A stretch of 64,000 nt of DNA from Bacillota bacterium (GTDB lineage: Bacteria; Bacillota; UBA4882; UBA10575), in NCBI GenBank assembly GCA_029782135.1, contig JAKOVI010000130.1:1-64000 (forward strand), written 5' to 3'. Numbering within the stretch: the stretch's first letter is position 1; each line of letters starts with the position of its first letter. The notes below the pieces were generated by a model. That model was not told the origin of the DNA and searched no databases. It was given only the letters and a program-made list of their open reading frames with translations. Shown one piece after another: positions 29,101-36,673 of this stretch. The position numbers were made by a program, and so were the translations under genes.

Positions 29101-29283
29101 GCGAAGGACTCTGCTTTTTTCGTAAGTGCCAACCATCAGATCGGCCGCCGGGATTTGGTCCGTATATAAGCAGCAGGTAACAGAGATATTCAGTTCGGCA
29201 AAGCTTTTGCTCAGATAATCCATTGCGCGTTGGGTGCTTAGTTCCAAACCGTTCGGATTTAGAATTGCTATTCGAATCGCCAA
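26122..29283 (-). CDS. Large cytosolic multi-domain glycoside-hydrolase-like protein
   Basis: From TTG 29283 (six bases behind GAGGTG) the protein has 1053 residues. The first about 110 (IRIAILNPNGLELSTQRAMD) resemble the alpha/beta domain preceding the barrel in GH20- and GH67-like enzymes. A likely TIM barrel follows from KRRGVVHFLPHEELKKGWSF, then a helical region (about 480-680), a malectin-like beta-sandwich (KPATFRVDLTPGTYRLHLTFCD), and two Ig/Fn3-like domains at the C-terminus. No signal peptide, anchor or lipobox was found, which is odd for this build. I cannot assign a family, a catalytic pair or a substrate. No sugar transport or metabolism genes adjoin it. Confidence 0.7.
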   Translation of the reverse strand: MAIRIAILNPNGLELSTQRAMDYLSKSFAELNISVTCCLYTDQIPAADLMVGTYEKSRVLRELVDSGQLKLALEPEAMLISEITIQDKTTLLVCAYDTRGLNFALYELAERINAQSLPALYQPCQERPLLKRRGVVHFLPHEELKKGWSFSPTSWQSYFDQLIRKRFNTLTLVFDAPSLISTLLYLVDLPEHPEVHPSLFSTPSRKNLETLQQWVERATEAGIDLYLGFWNFPGNPALAETNCGLNQDNLESYLYLAFKQIIFSCPELKGLEVKFTGSPLAPDFFSNTLGRAIAETGNSLTLKLDSGQTTPELLSLLGEREIKLILNNNCWGKQLGLAYLPAIPDELPPNAAGNFQLSSATRTRWGDPDYVRQLVHALNAAQISGLDLIPPGVNEQGLERCAPVGLRSSASLSENFERYWFYYHLFGRLSYNPGTTGDVLIREFHRRFGEKGNALVELYQLTSKIVPLFNIIHQHQEPIPDDYTGGLLDYYLRIPVRDPVFFCSVPEYTRAVTAGATMDKISPAAIAVSLQQLGEEICRLVATLREDSPRREEVFLQEWYETLTEAQNLANFAFYHSGKLKAAIELSFFTETADLTSLDRALSILTKANRAWEKMIRQAEQIEEARMGYRLPATVAQKRLLLLEDVKRLKALKDEYQLRGHFIIGFDFGGRPCGPAEDAVLSAIFPDYHTEHGFTAVDHTTAYDPEKGFGWLETDALRAVASPPVRLREEHFLSTGKNGYLAYGNQLITDFVWSRKPATFRVDLTPGTYRLHLTFCDRSSEMRRHGPMKIAVNETVLADELSIPAGRRVDLQHELTVTDGSLLVSFDCSPHQDWFISALSISPVGPLVAHTPLSAAVREEPLSISASVTGSHPLRQVILNYQIDREEGYHMITMAPQTTSLYSATIPAPYLKESRYVKYYITASDKYGNESGVGSYHLPFTITMKSKDFNPAIFHFPPTEVPAGQDLTLKISPRPLEAVDKVILVCTDAHKKEQQLSMERDPQTEEFRGIIPGSLLPADHLLRYRFIILFKDADVYLYPNPLQANPYFLVNCT

Positions 29284-29462
29284 GCTGTGCACCTCGCAAA
29301 CTAAAGATTAAGTCACAACCTATTTCTCTTTTAAACTTTTTTTTCCTCTTTAATTAGTACTTTTTAGCAAAAACATTAATAATAAAGGGGATGCTCATGG
29401 CTTGTTCTAGATTCTGAGAAAATCCCATATAACTTTGGTAGAGGGAAAAAAAGGAGAGAGCC

Positions 29463-30188
29463 ATGGTGCACTGTGCAAAAGAGGAATTGAACCAAAATAC
29501 GGTGGAGACGGAGGACACGGTAGAGTTGAGGGAAGTTGCGGACGCCGAACTGGCTCCTCCGGCGCTGGAAGAGGAGCCCGGTCTCCGCTGGGATTTGGTG
29601 ATTCTGCGCCAGATTATCATCTGTATTTTAATCATCCTCTTGTTGGGCCTCCTGGAAAGAATACCCAAGATCGGTTCCGTGCTGGTTGACCGCTTCCGGT
29701 ATGTTTTAACCTATGGCGAGGGGCATCATTCGCAAGAAAAACTTTTTTCGCTGGCCCAACAACAATGGGAAAAGGTTAAAGACGAAGTATCGTCCTGGTT
29801 TGTGATCGAGGTGAAGGAAGCGCTCGCCCCGCCGGGTAGTACCGTGCGGTTTGTTTCGCCGATTTATTACTTTGAACGCCGTGACTTTCTTCCGGAGCGT
29901 GTGCGTTTTATCCTCCCGGTCAATTCGCGGGTCTACGCTTCCGCTCCGGGTACTGTTGTCCAGATCAGTCCGGGTACGGAAGGCTGGCGGCTGGTCCTCG
30001 AGCATGGAACCGGGTGGAACAGTATTTATTATCCCTGCCCGGAGGTTTTTGTGACCAGAGGACAATGGGTTAATGCCTATCAGGAACTGGGAAGCTCCGG
30101 CCGGGTCTTTTTTTGGGAAGTCACACATTATTCCCGGCCGGTTAATCCCCGCCCGCTTTTAGAACACGAGCAGGGTTTGTGGCGCTGA
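29463..30188 (+). CDS. spoIVFA: SpoIVFA-like regulator of the sigma-K processing protease
   Basis: A 241-residue protein with an acidic N-terminus, one membrane segment (about 45-63, LRQIIICILIILLLGLLERI) and an extracytoplasmic LytM/M23-like domain (FILPVNSRVYASAPGTVVQI...GWRLVLEHGTGW) lacking the zinc ligands. It is directly followed, with stop/start overlap, by the SpoIVFB-type protease, which is the Bacillus arrangement. In Bacillus SpoIVFA holds SpoIVFB inactive until cleaved by SpoIVB; SpoIVB is also encoded in this window. A CATATAACT sequence upstream could be a sporulation-sigma -10, but this is weak. Confidence 0.85.
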   Translation: MVHCAKEELNQNTVETEDTVELREVADAELAPPALEEEPGLRWDLVILRQIIICILIILLLGLLERIPKIGSVLVDRFRYVLTYGEGHHSQEKLFSLAQQQWEKVKDEVSSWFVIEVKEALAPPGSTVRFVSPIYYFERRDFLPERVRFILPVNSRVYASAPGTVVQISPGTEGWRLVLEHGTGWNSIYYPCPEVFVTRGQWVNAYQELGSSGRVFFWEVTHYSRPVNPRPLLEHEQGLWR

Positions 30189-31087
30189 TGCTCAAGCTCA
30201 AACTAAATCCCTGGTTTTTTATCTTGCTCTTTTTTTCTGGAGTGACCGGTCAGTTCCCCCGTCTGGTGGTGGGATTCCTCTCGGTTTTACTCCATGAAAC
30301 CGCGCACATTTTGACAGCTTCGGGTTTTGGTTATCATTCGCTGGCAATTGAGCTTTTTCCCTTCGGCGGTGTCGCTAAGATGGACTATGCGTTGTTTAAC
30401 GATCCGGCCGCTGAAGGGATTACTGCGTTGGCCGGGCCGCTCGAAAGCATCGTCTTAGCGCTGCTGGGCAAGGCCTTTGCTCCCTACTTACAAATCCCGG
30501 CGCTTACCGAAGCATTGATTACGATCAATTGCGGCTTGGCCCTTTTTAACCTTTTACCGCTTTTCCCTCTCGACGGTGGAAGAATGCTCCGTGCCCTGTT
30601 AGCCAAGAAAATGGGGTATAAAAAAGCTACCGTTTTTGTAACTGCTTTAACCAGGCAAGTCATCATAATTTCCGGACTGCCAATCATCTTTTTGACTTTA
30701 CGGGGAGTGGTCCCCTTCCACTTCCCGTTTTTACTTTTCTTTCTTTGGGTGGCCGCCCGCCAGGATAATTTCTTCTATGCTTATCTCACCCAAAAGGATC
30801 ATAAAACCAGACTACTGAAGGAGAGAGGAATCCTTGCCGCCAAAGTTTGGGTGGTGGAGCCGGGTCGCAAGATCGGGGAGATCGTCACTTTCTTATCCGG
30901 GAAAAACTATCACCTCTTCATTTTGACCGATAAAAATGGTAAGATTGTGGGAGAGGTAACCGAAGAACAATTATTTATGTTGATGAAGGAAGAAAATGCT
31001 TTCCAGTCCAGCTTCGCGGAGATCGGAGCCCAGCAAATCCCTTCGTACCGGGGCAGCAATAACGATCTTACCGGTTATAAAGTTTGA
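30188..31087 (+). CDS. spoIVFB: Site-2 intramembrane metalloprotease SpoIVFB (M50B)
   Basis: Membrane protease that in Bacillus cleaves pro-sigma-K. The start is ATG 30188, overlapping the spoIVFA stop as TGATG. The 299-residue protein shows HETAH (H36-H40) in the second hydrophobic segment and the third ligand in NLLPLFPLDGGRML (about residue 132). Several further membrane segments are followed by a cytoplasmic CBS-like domain (FLSGKNYHLFILTDKNGKIV), which in Bacillus senses ATP. Confidence 0.93.
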   Translation: MLKLKLNPWFFILLFFSGVTGQFPRLVVGFLSVLLHETAHILTASGFGYHSLAIELFPFGGVAKMDYALFNDPAAEGITALAGPLESIVLALLGKAFAPYLQIPALTEALITINCGLALFNLLPLFPLDGGRMLRALLAKKMGYKKATVFVTALTRQVIIISGLPIIFLTLRGVVPFHFPFLLFFLWVAARQDNFFYAYLTQKDHKTRLLKERGILAAKVWVVEPGRKIGEIVTFLSGKNYHLFILTDKNGKIVGEVTEEQLFMLMKEENAFQSSFAEIGAQQIPSYRGSNNDLTGYKV

Positions 31088-31212
31088 CGGTTTATCCGGA
31101 ATCAGACAGTTGCGGCATGATTAATAATAGAAAAGCCGGGAAACGGAAGGACTATGGAATAAGTGATGCCAAAGCAATTGTAATTAATCTGAAAAAGAGG
31201 TAGATCGCGAAG

Positions 31213-33063
31213 ATGAAGGATCAATACGAACAACTGCTGGTAAAGGTGGAGAAGCCTGCCCGTTATGCAGGGGGAGAGTTAAACACTACGGTTAAACCAT
31301 GGGATAAAGTACGTCTCCGGGTTGTCCTTGCTTTCCCTGATTTATACGAGATTGGCCTTTCCCATCTCGGACTACGCCTCTTATACCAGCGTATTAATGA
31401 AGTCGATGGTTATCTGGCGGAACGGGTCTATGCCCCGGCCCCGGATATGGAGGAGGAATTAAAAAAAGCAAACCTGCCCCTTTTTTCCCTGGAGAGCAGG
31501 CATGGTTTGGGCGAATTTGACCTTCTCGGCTTCACCCTTCAATATGAATTAAGTTACACGAATATCTTGAATATGATGCGTTTAGCAGGAATACCTTTAA
31601 GAAGGGAGCACCGGGGCGAAGCGCATCCCTTGATCATCGGGGGAGGGCCTGGCTGTTTTAACCCCGAACCACTGGCCGATTTTTTTGATCTCTTTCTCCT
31701 GGGGGAGGGGGAAGAGGCGATTCTCGATATTTTGGACTGCATTGCCGCCGGGAAGGAGCGGGGCGACGACCGGGCGACGATCAAACGCAATCTGCTTCGG
31801 ATTCCCGGGGTCTACCTCCCTGAGTTTTACCAGGTTGACTATGCTCCGGAGGGAAGGATTACGGCGATTCATCCGCATCCGCCGGCGCCGCCGGTTGTCC
31901 AAAAGCGGATCGTCAACGACTTTAATCAGTACCTACCCGCACAGGAATTGGTCCCGTGGATGGAACCGGTTCATGACCGGTTGATGGTTGAACTCTTCCG
32001 CGGCTGCACGCGCGGCTGCCGTTTTTGCCAAGCCGGGATGATTTACCGGCCGGTCCGGGAGCGTTCACCGGCTTTCATTAAAGAGCGGCTTACCGATCTA
32101 ATCAAAAAGACCGGTTATGAAGAGGTTTCCCTTACGTCGCTCAGTAGTGCCGATTATAGCAAGATTGAAGAATTGACCGGAATGCTGACGGATTGTTTTG
32201 GGCCGCAAGGGGTAAGAATTTCCTTGCCTTCTTTACGGATCGATTCTTTCTCGCCGGAACTGGCGGCCAAGTTTGTCAGCGGCCGGAAAGGAAGTTTAAC
32301 ATTTGCCCCGGAAGCCGGAACGGAGCGGCTCCGCCGCGTGATCAACAAAAACCTTTCCGATCAGCAGATCTTCGAAACCCTCGAAGCGGCCTTTACCGGA
32401 GGGTGGCAGCGGATTAAACTGTACTTTATGATTGGCCTCCCGACCGAGACTGAGGAAGATTTAGCCGGCATCGTGCATTTGGCGAAAGAAAGCTTAAAGC
32501 TTGGGCGGCGGATCCATGCCCGTGCCGCGAACCGTGTCCAGATTAGCGTCAGTGTTTCGACTTTCGTCCCGAAGCCGCACACCCCGTTTCAGTGGCGTGC
32601 GCAGCTTTCCAGTGAAGAGACACTCCGGAAACAACAATACTTACAAGAGGAACTAAGAGGTAATGGGTTAAAATTATCCTGGCACGAGGTAACTTTAAGT
32701 CAATTGGAAGGGATTTTATCCCGTGGTGATCGCCGCTTGGCACTTAGCTTGGAAAAGGCAGTGGAACTTGGTTGTAAATTTGATGCCTGGGCGGATCATT
32801 TCCGGTGGGATTTATGGCAGGAAGCGCTACGCTTTGCCGGCTTAAAACCGGAGGATTATACCAGAGGACGTTCCTATGAAGAAATTCTCCCCTGGGAGCA
32901 CCTGAGTGCCGGGGTGAGTAAAGAGTACTTAATTACTGAAGACCGGCGCGCCGACGAAGGGAAGCCGACGCCGGATTGCCGTGAACGCATTGATTGTAAG
33001 GCCTGCGGAGTATGTCCCGTCCTCCGGACCAGACCGACGCTCGCTGGGGGTGAAAAAGATTAA
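31213..33063 (+). CDS. B12-binding-type radical SAM protein (TIGR03960 family)
   Basis: A 616-residue radical SAM protein. An N-terminal cobalamin-binding-like domain (VVLAFPDLYEIGLSHLGLRLL) is followed by the SAM cluster motif RGCTRGCRFCQAG (CxxxCxxC, about residues 265-272) and a C-terminal segment with CREIDCKACGVC-like cysteines (C..C..C) that could bind another cluster or metal. The substrate is unknown. The gene is conserved next to the DUF2344 gene and rng near rplU in Firmicutes; it overlaps the DUF2344 gene by 14 bases. Confidence 0.92.
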   Translation: MKDQYEQLLVKVEKPARYAGGELNTTVKPWDKVRLRVVLAFPDLYEIGLSHLGLRLLYQRINEVDGYLAERVYAPAPDMEEELKKANLPLFSLESRHGLGEFDLLGFTLQYELSYTNILNMMRLAGIPLRREHRGEAHPLIIGGGPGCFNPEPLADFFDLFLLGEGEEAILDILDCIAAGKERGDDRATIKRNLLRIPGVYLPEFYQVDYAPEGRITAIHPHPPAPPVVQKRIVNDFNQYLPAQELVPWMEPVHDRLMVELFRGCTRGCRFCQAGMIYRPVRERSPAFIKERLTDLIKKTGYEEVSLTSLSSADYSKIEELTGMLTDCFGPQGVRISLPSLRIDSFSPELAAKFVSGRKGSLTFAPEAGTERLRRVINKNLSDQQIFETLEAAFTGGWQRIKLYFMIGLPTETEEDLAGIVHLAKESLKLGRRIHARAANRVQISVSVSTFVPKPHTPFQWRAQLSSEETLRKQQYLQEELRGNGLKLSWHEVTLSQLEGILSRGDRRLALSLEKAVELGCKFDAWADHFRWDLWQEALRFAGLKPEDYTRGRSYEEILPWEHLSAGVSKEYLITEDRRADEGKPTPDCRERIDCKACGVCPVLRTRPTLAGGEKD

Positions 33064-33715
33064 ATACAGGATTCAATACAGCAAGACCGGAGCCGCCCGC
33101 TTTACTTCCCATTTGGATGTGTTAAGGGCAATCAGTCGAACCCTGCGACGTGCGGGTTTGCCGGTGGCGTTTTCATCAGGGTTCAATCCAATGCCGCGCC
33201 TTTCCTTTGGCCCGCCCCTTCCCTTGGGGCTCGAAAGTGAAGCGGAGTTTTTTGATCTCGAATTAACCGTCGATTTAAAGGAAGAGGCGGTTTTTAATGC
33301 CTTACAGGAGGCTTTACCCCCCGGGCTGACGGTGCTGAAAGTCCAAAGATTGGTTGGGAAGACCCCCTCCTTGATGGCCGGGATTAAAGCGCTTTCTTAT
33401 CAGTTTTTCCTTGAACCCCGGGTGGAACTCGACCAGACACAGGTTCAATCCTTACTCGGGCGGTTATGGGCAAAAAATGAATTACCGGTCGTTAAAGGCG
33501 CGAAGAATGGAGAAAAAGTAGTAAATATCCGGCCGTTATGGCTGGATTACCACTTGGACTGCGGGCTGGAAGGCTTGGTTTTATTAACCATCAAGGTGGA
33601 GTTCGGCCCCCGCGGGACCATTCGCCCGGACGATTTTTGTACCTTTTTGCAGAACGACTTTCAGGTTAAGCGGGTGATTAGGAAGGAAGCTTTCTTCGGC
33701 GAGAAGGTCATTTAG
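33050..33715 (+). CDS. TIGR03936/DUF2344 family protein
   Basis: A 221-residue protein from GTG 33050. The family signature is KYRIQYSKTGAARFTSHLDV followed by RAGLPVAFSSGFNPMPRLSF and LGLESEAEFFDLEL. The longer frame from 32981 lies inside the upstream radical SAM gene and is rejected. The family is nearly always fused to, or encoded next to, the preceding radical SAM protein, so the two probably act together; their reaction is not known. Confidence 0.92.
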   Translation: MKKIKYRIQYSKTGAARFTSHLDVLRAISRTLRRAGLPVAFSSGFNPMPRLSFGPPLPLGLESEAEFFDLELTVDLKEEAVFNALQEALPPGLTVLKVQRLVGKTPSLMAGIKALSYQFFLEPRVELDQTQVQSLLGRLWAKNELPVVKGAKNGEKVVNIRPLWLDYHLDCGLEGLVLLTIKVEFGPRGTIRPDDFCTFLQNDFQVKRVIRKEAFFGEKVI

Positions 33716-33728
33716 GAAGTGTTGTGGG

Positions 33729-35411
33729 ATGGGAAAAGAGTTCTTAATCAATGTGAGTCCCAGTGAGACCCGGATGGCGGTCTTAGAAGACGGGAAATTG
33801 GTGGAGTTATCAATCGAGAGTTTCTCCACCCAAAGGCAGATTGGCAATATTTACCGGGGGAAGGTGGAAAATGTACTCCCCGGGATGCAAGCGGCTTTTA
33901 TCGATATCGGGATGGAAAAGAACGCCTTTTTGTATATTGATGATCTCCAAACCGACCGGAGCGGGGAGGGAGACGGCGGTAAGCCACAAGCCTCGATCAG
34001 CGAATTACTCCGCGAGGGACAAGAGATCATCGTCCAGATGGTGAAAGAGCCGATGGGCAATAAAGGCGCGCGGGTGGTAACCAATCTGACCATTCCAGGC
34101 CGTTATTTGGTTTTGATGCCGACTGTTGATTATATAGGGATTTCACGACGGATTGAAGATGAGAAAGAGCGGGAAAGACTGAAAAAGCTGGCCGCCGGGT
34201 TAAAGCCAAAGGGGATGGGATTGATTATCCGGACGGCCGCTGAAGGGATTGCGGAAGAGGAGTTACTGGCGGATCGTGAGTTTGTGCTCAACCTGTGGCA
34301 GAAAATATTAAAGAAGGCGAAGAAAGGTCCGGTCCCTTCCTTACTCTTTCATGACCATGATCTGCTCTACCGGATCCTTCGTGATCTGTTCACCGATGAG
34401 ATCGACGGCTTGATCATTGACGATCTGGCGACTTATGAGAAGGCTTTGGAATTATTGAATATTTTCGGACCCCATCTGCGGCGGCGGGTCAAGTTGTTCA
34501 ACGGGAAGTCCCTTTTTACCGTTTACGGGGTAGAACAGCAGATTGAAGAAGCTTTACAACGGAAGATCTGGTTGGAAACCGGAGCTTACCTAGTTTTTGA
34601 CCAGACGGAAGCAATGACGGTCATTGATGTCAATACCGGAAAATTTACCGGTACAACTTGTTTGGAAGACACAGTCCTCAACACGAATTTAACAGCGGCC
34701 AAGGAGATTGCCCGGCAATTGAGGTTAAGAAACATCGGCGGTATTATCATTATTGATTTTATCGATATGGCGGATGAGGATAGTCGAAGGCAAGTCCTGG
34801 AAAGTTTTGCAGCCGAGTTGCAAAAAGACAAGGTAAAAACCAATATTCTCGGTTTTACCGCTCTGGGCCTTTTGGAACTGACCCGTAAAAAGACCAGGCC
34901 CAGCCTTCGCGAGCAGTTGCAACAGGCCTGTTCGTGTTGTAACGGGACGGGTTATAAGTATTCCCTCGATACCCAAGCCGCCCGGGCCGAACGGCGGATT
35001 ATTGAACTGGGAGAGGAACACGCCAGGGATGAAGCGCTCCTCTTGGGCGTGAACCCGGCGCTGGCTGCTCTCCTCATCGGACCCGGCGGGAACCGTCTGG
35101 CTTTGTTGGAGAAAGCCTGTAAAAAGATGCTGTTTATCCGCGGGAAGGAAGAAATTCCCCTGCCTGAAGTCAGAATCCTGGCGGCGGGCGACAAAGAAAC
35201 GGTTCGCATGGCAGCCCTTCCAGTGAAAGAAGGGGATGAACTGCAGGTCGAAGTGGTCGAAACGCATGCGAACAATCCGGCTGACGGGATCGCCCGCATT
35301 GAGGGGTATATTATTGATATTGAAGGCGCCGGCCGGCTGGTCGGGCAGAAAGTCAAGGTAAAAATCGAAAAAATGTTTAAGACCTACGCGAAAGGGGTTT
35401 TATGTGATTGA
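33729..35411 (+). CDS. rng: Ribonuclease G/E family endoribonuclease
   Basis: RNase G-type enzyme (560 aa) for rRNA and mRNA processing. It has the N-terminal S1 domain interrupted by an RNase H-like part (QIGNIYRGKVENVLPGMQAAFID), the catalytic DNase I-like domain with MTVIDVNTGKF and IIIIDFIDM (the two metal-binding aspartates), and the Zn-link CSCCNGTGY. The C-terminus is short and lacks the degradosome scaffold of RNase E. The -35 of the rplU promoter lies in its last codons. Confidence 0.95.
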   Translation: MGKEFLINVSPSETRMAVLEDGKLVELSIESFSTQRQIGNIYRGKVENVLPGMQAAFIDIGMEKNAFLYIDDLQTDRSGEGDGGKPQASISELLREGQEIIVQMVKEPMGNKGARVVTNLTIPGRYLVLMPTVDYIGISRRIEDEKERERLKKLAAGLKPKGMGLIIRTAAEGIAEEELLADREFVLNLWQKILKKAKKGPVPSLLFHDHDLLYRILRDLFTDEIDGLIIDDLATYEKALELLNIFGPHLRRRVKLFNGKSLFTVYGVEQQIEEALQRKIWLETGAYLVFDQTEAMTVIDVNTGKFTGTTCLEDTVLNTNLTAAKEIARQLRLRNIGGIIIIDFIDMADEDSRRQVLESFAAELQKDKVKTNILGFTALGLLELTRKKTRPSLREQLQQACSCCNGTGYKYSLDTQAARAERRIIELGEEHARDEALLLGVNPALAALLIGPGGNRLALLEKACKKMLFIRGKEEIPLPEVRILAAGDKETVRMAALPVKEGDELQVEVVETHANNPADGIARIEGYIIDIEGAGRLVGQKVKVKIEKMFKTYAKGVLCD

Positions 35412-35436
35412 CATTAAACCCTTTGGGTGTTATTAT
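35408..35436 (+). promoter_or_regulatory. Sigma-A-type promoter of rplU-prp-rpmA
   Basis: TTGACA, a 17-base spacer and TATTAT. The -35 matches consensus perfectly and overlaps the rng stop codon. Transcription should begin near 35443, leaving a leader of about 95 bases before rplU. Confidence 0.85.
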
Positions 35437-35442
35437 AAGATG

Positions 35443-35536
35443 TGTGGTTTTTGGACCTGTTTCAACCGCACGGTTTTGGTTTTTAAATCCGTTCTGGTAC
35501 CAACACCGGCGAGTCTAAGCGGGGGAGGTGGAAAGC
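35443..35536 (+). promoter_or_regulatory. Probable ribosomal protein L21 leader
   Basis: The leader between the promoter and rplU contains pairable segments, including ACCGCACGGT and the GGTACCAACACC region. It ends with GGCGAGTCTAAGCGGGGGAGG. The GCGAGTCTAAG segment just before the ribosome site fits my recollection of the Firmicute L21 leader, thought to mediate autoregulation of rplU. I could not fold it rigorously, so assignment rests on position and this motif. Confidence 0.5.
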
Positions 35537-35845
35537 ATGTATGCTATCGTGGAAACCGGCGGGAAACAATACCGGGTTGCTGTTGGTGACGAGTTGAATG
35601 TCGAGAAGATCCCCGGTGAGGTCGGAACAGAAGTTGAACTGGACCGGGTCTTGCTGATCGGCGGGGAAGAGATTAAAATCGGTAACCCTCTGGTTGAAGG
35701 TGCCAAGGTGAAAGCGGAAATCGTTAAACAAGACAAAGCCCGTAAAATTATGATTTTCCGTTATAAACCGAAGAAAAACATCCGGAAGCGTAAGGGGCAC
35801 CGCCAACCGTTTACACGCCTTCGTGTGCTGGCCATTGAATGCTAA
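35537..35845 (+). CDS. rplU: 50S ribosomal protein L21
   Basis: L21 (102 aa) from ATG 35537 behind GGGGGAGG: MYAIVETGGKQYRVAVGDE at the start, and the C-terminal basic region KPKKNIRKRKGHRQPFT with [11 protein letters not shown] at the end. GTG 35528 is in frame but less well placed. First gene of the rplU-prp-rpmA operon; its 3' end overlaps prp. Confidence 0.98.
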   Translation: MYAIVETGGKQYRVAVGDELNVEKIPGEVGTEVELDRVLLIGGEEIKIGNPLVEGAKVKAEIVKQDKARKIMIFRYKPKKNIRKRKGHRQPFTRLRVLAIEC

Positions 35846-36198
35846 CGATGACCAAAGTGCAGATGATCAAGGCGAACGGCCGTTTTGTTGGTTTTAAGGC
35901 CTCGGGGCATACCGGTTATGCCGCAGCCGGGAAGGATATTGTCTGTGCCGGGGTTTCGACTCTGGTACAAACGACTGCCCTTGGTTTAGAAAGAATTGTG
36001 GGGATCAACCCCCACCTCGAGCAGGAAAAGAAGAGTGGTTATTTTGCCTGCAGTTTGCCCTCCGTCTTAGAACAGGAACAACTTATAAAGGCCGATCTCC
36101 TTTTCAACCTTATGTATCTGGGATTACAACAAATCGCAGCGGAATTCCCAAAATATGTCGGTATATCCATCAAGGAGGTGGAGAAGAATGAGGTTTGA
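35839..36198 (+). CDS. prp: Ribosomal-processing cysteine protease Prp
   Basis: Prp (YsxB family, 119 aa) removes the N-terminal extension of L27. The catalytic pair lies in [21 protein letters not shown]: the His of SGH and the Cys of VCAG. It is encoded between rplU and rpmA as in Bacillus and Staphylococcus. ATG 35839 overlaps the rplU stop; ATG 35848 is an alternative start. The substrate rpmA in this window carries the matching cleavage site. Confidence 0.93.
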   Translation: MLTMTKVQMIKANGRFVGFKASGHTGYAAAGKDIVCAGVSTLVQTTALGLERIVGINPHLEQEKKSGYFACSLPSVLEQEQLIKADLLFNLMYLGLQQIAAEFPKYVGISIKEVEKNEV

Positions 36199-36481
36199 TT
36201 TACAATTTTTTGCCCATAAAAAGGGTGTCTCCAGTACCCGGAACGGCCGTGACAGTGAGGCCAAACGCCTTGGAGTGAAACGGTTTGCCGGACAACAGGT
36301 GCGGGCCGGCAGTATCCTGGTGCGCCAGCGCGGGACGAAGTTTCATCCGGGAAATAATGTTGGCATCGGTAAAGACGATACTCTCTTCGCATTGATCGAT
36401 GGCTATGTTGTTTTTGAACGCAAAGGAAAGAATGATAAAAAGGTCAGCGTTTATTCTGAACCGGTTTCGGTTGCTCGTTAA
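36188..36481 (+). CDS. rpmA: 50S ribosomal protein L27 precursor
   Basis: L27 (97 aa) from ATG 36188 behind AAGGAGGTGG. The N-terminus [16 protein letters not shown] has the LQFFA motif of Firmicute L27, where Prp cuts after Phe/before Ala to expose the mature end near the peptidyl transferase centre. The core [17 protein letters not shown] and [14 protein letters not shown] is standard. A strong terminator follows six bases after the stop. Confidence 0.98.
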   Translation: MRFDLQFFAHKKGVSSTRNGRDSEAKRLGVKRFAGQQVRAGSILVRQRGTKFHPGNNVGIGKDDTLFALIDGYVVFERKGKNDKKVSVYSEPVSVAR

Positions 36482-36487
36482 GTACAC

Positions 36488-36518
36488 AAAAAAAACCGCC
36501 ATGGGGCGGTTTTTTTTT
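36488..36518 (+). terminator. Intrinsic terminator after rpmA
   Basis: AAAAACCGCC pairs with GGCGGTTTTT around ATGG and is followed by further T residues. It ends the rplU operon and separates it from obg. Confidence 0.93.
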
Positions 36519-36616
36519 AAATTCCTTTTTACCTGATCAATTTAACAACTGGTATCGGGGATGAAAGGATATTTTCTGATCCCAGTAGAATAATATTAGG
36601 ACTGAAAGCAAGGAGC

Positions 36617-36667
36617 ATGAACAGAAATTTTGTCCAAGCTTTAACTTGGTTGAAGAATCAAAGGTGA
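36617..36667 (+). pseudogene. Possible 16-codon relic of spo0B
   Basis: A short frame behind AAGGAG reads MNRNFVQALTWLKNQR and stops at TGA, ten bases before the obg ribosome-site region. In Bacillus and many Firmicutes spo0B lies exactly here, between rpmA and obg. Its homologues often begin with a helix ending in an xxQRHDF motif that holds the phosphorylated His. The relic stops just where the His would be. This would fit an internal deletion that left only the first codons, but 16 residues is little evidence; it may be chance or a small leader peptide. Confidence 0.3.
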
Positions 36668-36673
36668 ACAGTG

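Noticed and set aside
29390-29462. Sigma-E or sigma-K promoter upstream of spoIVFA
   Set aside because: CATATAACT is a fair -10 but no -35 match at proper spacing was found, so it is mentioned only as a weak possibility.
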